A stretch of 20,522 nucleotides of DNA, taken from positions 1 through 20,522 of the IMG/VR virus record IMGVR_UViG_3300008262_003058; one strand, 5' to 3'. Position 1 is the first letter of the stretch. Every line of letters begins with the position of its first letter. Below the pieces are notes generated by a model. The model ran no database searches and was not told the DNA's origin. It saw nothing but the letters and a program-made list of their open reading frames with translations. Both the position numbers and the translations under genes were made by a program. Shown here in pieces: positions 1 to 5,767 of the stretch. This DNA is from a virus.

Positions 1-485
1 TCAGTTGAATCCTGTACTGAATATCCAAATCTACCAGCACCATAAAGACCGTTTACAGCTGAATCAGTTGTACCGAATTTAGCACCAGTACCACCAAACA
101 ATGATTGACCATTGAATGCTGGGTTACCTGCTTGTGCAGTACCATATTTGAAGTCTAGGTAGAAAATAAGACCTGAAGGTAAGTTCATTGGTTGAACACT
201 AACGAACTCCTTAGATGCGATTTCACCGAAGATTCTTCTTACTAATGGTAGAGCTACACCACTCCACTCTTCAGAACCTGCTGAAGTACCAGTTTGAGTT
301 GCTTCATCTAGCAACTGCTTTGCTTGGTTTTCCAAAAGAACCGACATTGCATGTTGGTCTCTTTCTTTCAAACCTTCTAAAAGGCCAGTTTTTTCCCACT
401 TGCTCTTCAAACCTCTGGTTTGCTCAAGCATTACTTGTTGTGGGTTCTTTGCCTCCATTAATTTGTTTAAATTAAAGTTTGCCAT
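1..485 (-). CDS. 23: Major capsid protein, T4 gp23-like (N-terminal 161 residues; 3' end outside window)
   Basis: Builds the hexameric lattice of the T4-like head. The visible product starts MANFNLNKLMEAKNPQQVML and contains LVRRIFGEIASKEFVSVQPM followed by NLPSGLIFYLDFKYG, which aligns with the T4 gp23 stretch VRRAIPNLIAFDICGVQPMNSPTGQVFALRAVYG. Residues 59-62 are L-D-E-A, a good match to the prohead-protease signature (L/I-x-E|A) at nearly the same place as the T4 gp23 cleavage after Glu65. Residues 1-61 are therefore the likely delta domain removed on maturation. The ATG at 485 is the only sensible start. The leader is A/T-only with no Shine-Dalgarno. It follows gp22 after 26 nt, the standard T4 order. 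The gene runs off the left edge of the window. The identification is firm. Confidence 0.95.
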   Translation of the reverse strand, partial: MANFNLNKLMEAKNPQQVMLEQTRGLKSKWEKTGLLEGLKERDQHAMSVLLENQAKQLLDEATQTGTSAGSEEWSGVALPLVRRIFGEIASKEFVSVQPMNLPSGLIFYLDFKYGTAQAGNPAFNGQSLFGGTGAKFGTTDSAVNGLYGAGRFGYSVQDST

Positions 486-511
486 TGTTATTTTTTTTGT
501 TTTGTTTGTTA

Positions 512-1624
512 TTAGATAATACCTGCTAATTTTTTGAATCTATCAGCTAAATCGTTTGATTCAGCGATAATTTCTTTCTTTGGAGCTGTTGAAGCAACTG
601 CTTTAGAAGCAAGACCTTCGGTCATTGTTTTCTTAGAAGCAACTTTTCTTTCAGTACCAGTGAATTTCATAGATTCAGCAAGTGTAGCGTAAACTAATTT
701 TACTTCTCTTACAGAAGTTGTTCTGTCTAAGTTCTCTACAACTTTAACTTTTTGTTCGTTAGTTAAGTTATAACTTCTGAACAATTTGTTAGCGTAAAGT
801 AATTTAGCGTTTAATAGGTTAACTTCGTTGATGGTTTTTCTCAAAGAGGTAATTGTTGAGTAAGCTTCTTTAAGTTCAGCTTGCATTTCTGCAGCTTTAT
901 CTTCTTCTTCCTCTTCGTTAACTTCTTCTTCGTCATCTCCGTAGCCCATTTCTCTTAGAATTTCATCTAAATCGATAGTTTCTTCTTCTTCAGCTACTGG
1001 TTCTTCAGCAGGAACTTCCATTTCTTCTTCACCTTCCATAGCTGGCTCTTCAGCAGCTACTGGTTCTTCAGCTGGAACTTCATCTTCTTCTTCCATAGCT
1101 GGAGCTTCTTCTCCATCCATTTCTTCTTCAGCGATTTGTGCTTCCAATTCTCTGATGATAGATTCTAAGTCTAATTCATCTTCGTCAGCTTCTTCTGACA
1201 TTTCCATGTCATCTTCAGCTGGCATTTCTTCACCTTCCATAGCTGGTTCTTCAGCAGGAATTTCTTCTTCTGCTCCGAACTCATCTTCAGCTTCTGTAAG
1301 GTCTTTAACTTTGTCGTAGTCTTCAACTTCAGCACCTACTTCAGCGCTTTGGTTTGTGATACCACTCAAGTCAGTGTCATCGTTGTTTGCTTTATCTGCA
1401 GGCATTTTGTTATCACCACCACCAATTTCGCTTGATACGTCATTGTTCTCTTCGATTTCAACTTCTTCTTCTCCTTCCATTTCAGCTTGTAGCTTCTTAG
1501 AAAGTATAGATTGTAATCTTGGAGTGAATGCTTCTTCAAGAGCGATTTTAGCGTTAGCAATAGCAGTTTCACGAACAGCTTTAGCATCAGCGATGGCTTC
1601 TTTCAATAATTTTGAATTTGCCAT
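512..1624 (-). CDS. 22: Prohead core scaffold protein, T4 gp22-like, with acidic repeat region
   Basis: Main internal scaffold of the prohead, expected to be degraded by gp21 before DNA packaging. It has 370 aa against about 270 in T4. The conserved part is the C-terminal third (about 247-320: NEVNLLNAKLLYANKLFRSY, then NLTNEQKVKVVENLD), which resembles gp22 of marine T4-like phages, and it ends FKKLAGII. Residues 46-245 are extremely Glu/Asp-rich; within them 121-216 hold imperfect PAEEP-A/V-x-x-EE repeats and two copies of a (L/I)-D-L-x-x-I-x-R-E motif (151-159 and 217-225). L/I-x-E|A sites occur at residues 7-10, 109-112 and 251-254, as expected for a gp21 substrate. The start has an AAGGA Shine-Dalgarno, rare in this window. 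It sits directly before gp23, with 189 bp of non-coding DNA in front. Confidence 0.9.
   Translation of the reverse strand: MANSKLLKEAIADAKAVRETAIANAKIALEEAFTPRLQSILSKKLQAEMEGEEEVEIEENNDVSSEIGGGDNKMPADKANNDDTDLSGITNQSAEVGAEVEDYDKVKDLTEAEDEFGAEEEIPAEEPAMEGEEMPAEDDMEMSEEADEDELDLESIIRELEAQIAEEEMDGEEAPAMEEEDEVPAEEPVAAEEPAMEGEEEMEVPAEEPVAEEEETIDLDEILREMGYGDDEEEVNEEEEEDKAAEMQAELKEAYSTITSLRKTINEVNLLNAKLLYANKLFRSYNLTNEQKVKVVENLDRTTSVREVKLVYATLAESMKFTGTERKVASKKTMTEGLASKAVASTAPKKEIIAESNDLADRFKKLAGII
977..1264 (-). repeat. Acidic PAEEP repeat region inside gp22
   Basis: Codes for residues 121-216 of gp22. The unit PAEEPAMEGEE occurs in full once (124-134), a related AEEPAMEGEEE follows at 191-201, and PAEEPVA occurs at 184-190 and 206-212. 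At DNA level it is a run of degenerate ttcttc/tcagc blocks. Such repeats probably expand and contract, which would explain why the scaffold is about 100 residues longer than T4 gp22. Confidence 0.7.
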
Positions 1625-1629
1625 TTTTT

Positions 1630-1634
1630 TCCTT
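1630..1634 (-). promoter_or_regulatory. Shine-Dalgarno of gp22
   Basis: AAGGA on the coding strand, 5 nt before the ATG at 1624. Most genes here have A/T-only leaders, so this stands out. It fits strong expression of the scaffold. Confidence 0.6.
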
Positions 1635-1649
1635 ATTATTTCGGATTTC

Positions 1650-1675
1650 TTAAGCTATTAAAATATTGAGCTTAA
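1650..1675. other. 7-bp inverted repeat in the gp22 leader
   Basis: TTAAGCT (1650-1656) and AGCTTAA (1669-1675) form a perfect inverted repeat with a 12-nt spacer, 26-51 nt in front of the gp22 start codon. It could be an RNA hairpin in the leader or a protein-binding site. I have no evidence to choose between them. Confidence 0.4.
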
Positions 1676-1738
1676 ATAGAATTTTATGATTGGCGTTTGG
1701 TCACTACACATCAGAATCGTGAGTATTCATTTACCAAT

Positions 1739-1762
1739 AAAAAACGCATATAAAAATGCGTT
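1739..1762 (-). terminator. Rho-independent terminator between the small head genes and gp22
   Basis: On the minus strand a perfect 7-bp stem AACGCAT / ATGCGTT (1756-1762 and 1743-1749) with a 6-nt loop is followed by a T run (1744-1739) and then ATT. This is the form of an intrinsic terminator for transcripts coming from the gene that ends at 1814. The flanks CAAT/ATTG could lengthen the stem in the opposite orientation, so it may act on both strands, though no plus-strand gene is visible. The rest of the 189-bp gap (1625-1813) carries a smaller inverted repeat next to gp22 and an AT-rich promoter-like motif at 1771-1782. Confidence 0.65.
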
Positions 1763-1770
1763 ATTGTAAG

Positions 1771-1782
1771 AATAAATATATG
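1771..1782 (-). promoter_or_regulatory. AT-rich promoter-like motif before gp22
   Basis: The coding strand reads CATATATTTATT, similar to the TATTTATA-type motif in front of at least five other genes in this window. It lies upstream of the hairpin at 1739-1762, so a transcript starting here would pass through that hairpin before gp22. A weak member of the motif set. Confidence 0.3.
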
Positions 1783-1813
1783 TTAATTAATAAAAACGTA
1801 ATTTTCTAAAGAA

Positions 1814-2473
1814 TTATTTACAACCACAACCTTCTTCTAACTCAGCATCAATAAAAATACTAGATACCATATCATCTAATTTATCAGCTACCTTTGTTCT
1901 TTCTTTATTCAATTTTTTAAGATTTTCAACGTGCTTTTTAGCTTGTGGTGTATTTTTTTTAGATATGTATAATTTTAATTCAGATGCTATTGCCTTATTA
2001 ATTTTTGTTAAGTCATCTTGAAGTTTTCCAATTTCACCAGGAGTTACAGCTTCAATAACTTTTCCTTCAGGTACACAATTTGGAACTTCTTTACCATTTT
2101 TGTTTTTCATTCCAACTTGCTTATATCCTTTCCAACAAGGGCCCGCTTCGTTTACTTCATTCGAATCACCATATTCGTGATAGTTAGAAGCCGCTTGAGA
2201 AATGTAGTTTTCTGAATTAGTGATGTGGTCTTGAATCCAAGCAGGAATTTGCTTTTCTTCCATTCCCATTTTTTGTTTTAATTCAGTTGCATGTTTGATA
2301 ATAGAATCTAACTGATTTTGAGCCATAGAAACTTCGTGGTCTTCAGAACCTTCTGCTTCATTTACAGGTTTGAATGCCGATGCGTATGGATTAGAATAAA
2401 CTTTACCATATTCAAATTTTTTACCACCTATATTGAAAGAACTCTTTCCAGCTAAATCAGTTAAACGAATCAT
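1814..2473 (-). CDS. Modular head-associated protein of unknown function
   Basis: A 219-aa protein, not a known enzyme. It looks like a string of short modules found in many marine T4-like phage proteins: 40-109, a helical module (HEVSMAQNQLDSIIKHATEL and following); 110-141, a two-Cys module (GPCWKGYKQVG to PNCVPEG; Cys113 and Cys133); 142-214, a charged helical region; and a terminal GCGCK. The module borders coincide with (V/L)-x-E|(A/G) tetrads at residues 37-40, 107-110, 139-142 and 212-215, which resemble prohead-protease sites. It lies between gp21 and gp22, just after a 186-aa gene (2 nt gap), and before a terminator. I infer a head-internal or core protein cut by gp21. The first residues MIRL recur in the gene at 7564-8001. 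Confidence 0.75.
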   Translation of the reverse strand: MIRLTDLAGKSSFNIGGKKFEYGKVYSNPYASAFKPVNEAEGSEDHEVSMAQNQLDSIIKHATELKQKMGMEEKQIPAWIQDHITNSENYISQAASNYHEYGDSNEVNEAGPCWKGYKQVGMKNKNGKEVPNCVPEGKVIEAVTPGEIGKLQDDLTKINKAIASELKLYISKKNTPQAKKHVENLKKLNKERTKVADKLDDMVSSIFIDAELEEGCGCK

Positions 2474-2475
2474 TC

Positions 2476-3036
2476 TTATTTATTTTTCATTGCAAGTCTT
2501 TCTCTCATTACATCAGTTGGGATGTCAGAGATTTCATAGTAACGATTTAGGATGTGACCCATATCTTCATATAAAGCGTGTAATCTTTCATCCATTGCTT
2601 TTGCTTCCACAGAGAATTTATCAAATTGTTTACCCAACTTATCCAATTCACTCATATTTCTTTTTACAGTCTGAGCATCGAACCAATCGTTAGCTTCTCT
2701 TAAAGATAATTCTTTTGCAGCTTCAACAATTGCACCCAATGTTTCTGAAACTTCAGTCATATCTGAATTACGCTTCATTTGGTCTTGGAAAGTATTGTAA
2801 GTAGATATAATTTCTAAGAAGTGTTTTTTAACTTCTAAAGATAATTTTCTATCAGGTTGAGATAAGTTTTCTTTAATAGAAAATTTACCATTAACTATCT
2901 TAACTTCGTTTATTGCTGTTTTACGAATATCATTATACCCTGCTTTGAATGTTTTATTTACACCTTTAGGTTGTTCCACATTCAACTTAAATTTGTTGTT
3001 GTGTACATAATTATATATGTCAAAATTCTTACTCAT
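2476..3036 (-). CDS. Small helical protein next to the prohead protease; unknown function
   Basis: A 186-aa protein I do not recognise beyond its position. It is predicted almost wholly alpha-helical in its C-terminal two thirds (residues 62-175), with charged, heptad-like stretches such as NMSELDKLGKQFDKFSVEA and a Met/Arg-rich end. There is no signal peptide, membrane segment or Cys. Possible gp21 sites are I-V-E-A (103-106) and L-R-E-A (112-115). It follows gp21 after a single nucleotide and precedes the next head gene by 2 nt, so it is co-translated with the prohead set. It could be a prohead core component in the role of T4 gp67 or gp68, but there is no sequence evidence for that. Confidence 0.75.
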   Translation of the reverse strand: MSKNFDIYNYVHNNKFKLNVEQPKGVNKTFKAGYNDIRKTAINEVKIVNGKFSIKENLSQPDRKLSLEVKKHFLEIISTYNTFQDQMKRNSDMTEVSETLGAIVEAAKELSLREANDWFDAQTVKRNMSELDKLGKQFDKFSVEAKAMDERLHALYEDMGHILNRYYEISDIPTDVMRERLAMKNK

Positions 3037-3037
3037 C

Positions 3038-3631
3038 TTATACTATTTCAGTTATTATTTCTCTCATTAAGTCTTGTGCCTTGCAGTATTCACCGCAAAC
3101 ATCAGTACCAATTTGTTTTAGTGGATTTACAGACTCATTCATTGGGACCATAAATGCACCATGTGTAGATGGGTTAGAAACAAAATCCCAACCAATCAAT
3201 TCAAAATCTTCTTGTACTTCTACTTTATTTCCACTCATAGGTCTAGTTGAACCCATACCTCTTGATGAAATACCCAAAAGGATACCTGCTTTTAATAATT
3301 CTTTAAGAATGTTACCAGAAGGAGTAGAAAGAATTTCAACAGTTCCACATAGGTCATCACCTTCCCACCAAATTTCTCTGATGTTGTGTGATACATTCTT
3401 TAAGTTTATTACAGTAGAATCTGGATGGTCTAATTCACCTAATGCTCTACGTTCTTTAATAAATTGAAGGTATTTTTTAGCTTCTCTTTCTAAGATAGGT
3501 TTTGGATATACTCTACCATTTTGGTTTTCGGCACCTGCTCTTTGTAGAACACCTTTAACCAATACTCTACCACCCTCATCTTCTTTGAGTTTACCTTCAA
3601 ATAATTGTGTTTCTATTAAAAGAGATTTCAT
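3038..3631 (-). CDS. 21: Prohead maturation protease, T4 gp21-like
   Basis: Serine protease that assembles in the prohead core and cleaves scaffold, internal proteins and the capsid protein. It has 197 aa, close to T4 gp21 (212). Family marks: GELDHP with His69 as probable catalytic His; the nucleophile region ILLGISSRGMGS with Ser122/Ser123; and IGWDFVSNPS (148-155), the conserved stretch after the active site. The N-terminus has L-F-E-G at residues 10-13, a plausible self-processing site. It ends two nucleotides before the next ATG and starts 2 nt after the preceding gene. All expected catalytic parts are present, so I expect it to be active. Confidence 0.93.
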   Translation of the reverse strand: MKSLLIETQLFEGKLKEDEGGRVLVKGVLQRAGAENQNGRVYPKPILEREAKKYLQFIKERRALGELDHPDSTVINLKNVSHNIREIWWEGDDLCGTVEILSTPSGNILKELLKAGILLGISSRGMGSTRPMSGNKVEVQEDFELIGWDFVSNPSTHGAFMVPMNESVNPLKQIGTDVCGEYCKAQDLMREIITEIV

Positions 3632-3633
3632 AA

Positions 3634-4308
3634 TTATTTTTTTAAGTTCTCCATTTTATTTCTAATCTTAGTTGCAATTTGTCCTAATTGAGATTTATCA
3701 ACTCCAATTGCATCAACAACTTGAGCAACTAATTGAAGTTTTTGAATAGGATTTAATTTTGCATCTTTTATTTTATCAATAGCAACTCCCAATCTTTGTT
3801 TAACAGCCGATGGTATTTGTGCTTTTGGTAATTCACCAGCTACAGCTTCATCAGTTTTTTTACCAGCTCTTAAATCTGCTAAATCATCTCCTTCAATATC
3901 ACCATCACCATCAACATCTAATTTGTGTTGGTCACCTTTAAGTGCTTCCGATTTTGCGCCTTTACCATTCCAAGCAGAATCAATTTTATTAAAAAATTCT
4001 TTCTTTTCATCATCGCTCATTTGAGAGATTGATTTACCAGCTTTTTCTAATGCTTTTTTGAAGAACGCTTGATATTCAGCTTCTTCAACCATTACTTCTT
4101 TAACTAATTCTTTTAGTCTTTCTTTTGATATAGTTTCTTTATGCATAGGTAATCCTTTGTGTTTTGTGGATGCAAAATCTTTAGCATCTTTTTTACTCAT
4201 AGAGTCAGCTGCTTTTTCAACTTCTTTAGATGGTGCTTCCATGTCTCCTTTTTGTACTGCATGAACCATACCCATAAATCTTTGTTGTGCTTTAGATACT
4301 GCTGGCAT
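3634..4308 (-). CDS. Mosaic head protein: DUF3008-like N-terminus plus EF-hand-like Ca-binding loop
   Basis: A 224-aa protein in several parts. Residues 1-57 (MPAVSKAQQRFMGMVHAVQK, through to HKGLPMHK) match the DUF3008 small-protein family. Residues 77-120 hold a helical module (YQAFFKKALEKAGKS to FFNKIDSAWNGKG) that I recall from other marine phage proteins. Residues 131-142 read D-V-D-G-D-G-D-I-E-G-D-D, a fit to the EF-hand loop (positions 1, 3, 5, Gly6, Ile8 and acidic 12). Residues 163-224 are helical. V-E-E-A at 74-77 sits at the border between the first two parts and resembles a gp21 site. It is 2 nt upstream of gp21 and 1 nt downstream of the preceding stop. Probably a core or internal head protein; its function is unknown. 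Confidence 0.78.
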   Translation of the reverse strand: MPAVSKAQQRFMGMVHAVQKGDMEAPSKEVEKAADSMSKKDAKDFASTKHKGLPMHKETISKERLKELVKEVMVEEAEYQAFFKKALEKAGKSISQMSDDEKKEFFNKIDSAWNGKGAKSEALKGDQHKLDVDGDGDIEGDDLADLRAGKKTDEAVAGELPKAQIPSAVKQRLGVAIDKIKDAKLNPIQKLQLVAQVVDAIGVDKSQLGQIATKIRNKMENLKK

Positions 4309-4309
4309 T

Positions 4310-4873
4310 TTATAAAGTTCTTAATTTTTCAGTTATTCCCATTAACCTTTCTCTGATTTTATATAGAGATGCATTTGTTCTTTTCCAGTAATCTTCTTTC
4401 TTAAGTCCATTCTCAGTCTTAATTTTAGAATACCAATTAACAAACTTCTCTATTTCAGAAAGTTGTTTATGTATATTAGAAACTCCTCTACCAACTTTTG
4501 CTTTTGGTGAAGATTCTTCTCTTTTTAATTCTAACCATCTATTTTCAGCAACAATCATACCACTAATATCTGCAACTTTTGCTTTATCAACATCTTTTGC
4601 AGCAGTTGGTTTCATTGGTAGTGCTTCATCCTTACTAGCAGGAACATCACCCAATGCCCAATCTTTTTCACCTTCTTCTAAATTATCAACTACAGTCCCA
4701 CCACTTACTTTAGCTAATTTGTTATTCTTTTTTGCAGTTTGACCAGGCTTTGCAAATGCAGCTGGGGTATTATACCCATCAACACCACCTGTTACTGACA
4801 TTTCATCCAAAGTTTTCTGAATGTTTCTTTCTCTAACGTACTTACGAATGGCCTCTTTTATTCTAGCTTCCAT
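4310..4873 (-). CDS. Conserved phage head-region protein with VDGYNTPAAF motif; unknown function
   Basis: A 187-aa protein. The N-terminal helix MEARIKEAIRKYVRER contains I-K-E-A (5-8), a possible protease site. The stretch MSVTGGVDGYNTPAAFAKPG (25-44) is a phrase seen in several marine T4-like phage proteins. Residues 45-110 are low-complexity and Lys/Ala-rich with L-E-E-G at 65-68. The C-terminal 75 residues are helical. There are no Cys, membrane segments or catalytic motifs. Its start codon overlaps the preceding stop (TAATG at 4871-4875), indicating translational coupling to the 289-aa gene. By location between gp20 and gp21 it is a candidate prohead-core component, but that is position only. 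Confidence 0.75.
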   Translation of the reverse strand: MEARIKEAIRKYVRERNIQKTLDEMSVTGGVDGYNTPAAFAKPGQTAKKNNKLAKVSGGTVVDNLEEGEKDWALGDVPASKDEALPMKPTAAKDVDKAKVADISGMIVAENRWLELKREESSPKAKVGRGVSNIHKQLSEIEKFVNWYSKIKTENGLKKEDYWKRTNASLYKIRERLMGITEKLRTL

Positions 4874-5742
4874 TATTTTACTTTAGATTTAAGTTCTTTA
4901 ATTAGCTCATAAGAAAGCATAATAGATGAAACTTGGTTGTCTGAAACAACTTTCCCTATTTTAATTTTTTCTAAAACAGAAATAGTTTCTGATAATTTAA
5001 TTTGCGTAACTTTATCGGATAATTTAGATTGGATAGATTTTAATTCTCCGATTATTTTTGGTAATTCTACTGCAACATAATCTTTGAATTTAGTAGTATT
5101 TGAAATATTATTAATATACTCTCTTAATAAATTCTTTTGATTTTGGTCAAGATTTGTATATTTTTTATTAAAAGTTTCTACTAAAATCTTATAGGTAAGT
5201 AATCTAAGGTCTTTATCTTGTTGTTTATAGGTTTCAATCAACTTTTTATCTTCAGTTGGTTGAGTTTTAATAGATGGTTTGGATGTGATATTTTCAATTA
5301 GGGTAATTTTAGAGTTGAATATATCTTTAATATCATATCCGTCTGCTCTCTTAGATTCAAATACTTTATAGATAGATGCTAGGACTTTATAGTTAGAAAT
5401 AGGGGATGATAGGAATTGTTCAATATCAAACTTTGCTGAAATTTCTTTAATAAGGTTAAATTTTTCCTTAGAAAGTGATGCTTGATTTAGTTTAGCATGT
5501 GCATCACATACAGTTTCAACTAATCTATCTGCTTTTGTTTCGGAACTATATTTTTCCTTTAATAGTATATCATAAAGACGTAATTCTTTATTTAATTCCG
5601 TATTTGGAGCAAAGAATTCCTTTACTATATTTTTAGCGTTTTCAGTCTTATCTCCATTAAGAACTTCTAATGTTATTTGTCTTACCAAAAGCTCAAATAA
5701 CACTCCAGTATTCTTAAACTTTGAGTGTTTAATTTTTTTCAT
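4873..5742 (-). CDS. Conserved helical phage protein between portal and prohead protease; unknown function
   Basis: A 289-aa, Lys-rich, almost entirely helical protein. The start MKKIKHSKFKNTGVLFELLV, followed by RQIT, is a conserved opening that I associate with a T4-like phage family encoded between gp20 and gp21. Residues 160-175 form a Thr/Lys linker between an N-terminal helical half (1-155) and a C-terminal one (180-289). No enzymatic motifs are visible. An AT-rich motif at 5783-5792 lies 40 nt upstream, overlapping the end of the portal gene, so this gene may begin its own transcript. In T4 the same slot holds the small core proteins gp67 and gp68. A prohead role is plausible but not shown by sequence. 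Confidence 0.78.
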   Translation of the reverse strand: MKKIKHSKFKNTGVLFELLVRQITLEVLNGDKTENAKNIVKEFFAPNTELNKELRLYDILLKEKYSSETKADRLVETVCDAHAKLNQASLSKEKFNLIKEISAKFDIEQFLSSPISNYKVLASIYKVFESKRADGYDIKDIFNSKITLIENITSKPSIKTQPTEDKKLIETYKQQDKDLRLLTYKILVETFNKKYTNLDQNQKNLLREYINNISNTTKFKDYVAVELPKIIGELKSIQSKLSDKVTQIKLSETISVLEKIKIGKVVSDNQVSSIMLSYELIKELKSKVK

Positions 5743-5767
5743 TTACTTACCCTATATTTATTCTACC

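Noticed and set aside
215-475. Plus-strand open frame of 86 codons and similar plus-strand frames throughout
   Set aside because: They lie opposite well-supported minus-strand genes, have no family resemblance, and their composition mirrors the antisense of Lys/Glu-rich genes.
977-1264. ttcttc-rich tract in gp22 as a non-coding repeat array
   Set aside because: The frame is intact and the repeats encode an acidic scaffold region typical of the family.
1366-1587. Second minus-strand frame of 73 codons inside gp22
   Set aside because: Overlapping shadow of the scaffold gene with no start signal or recognisable protein.
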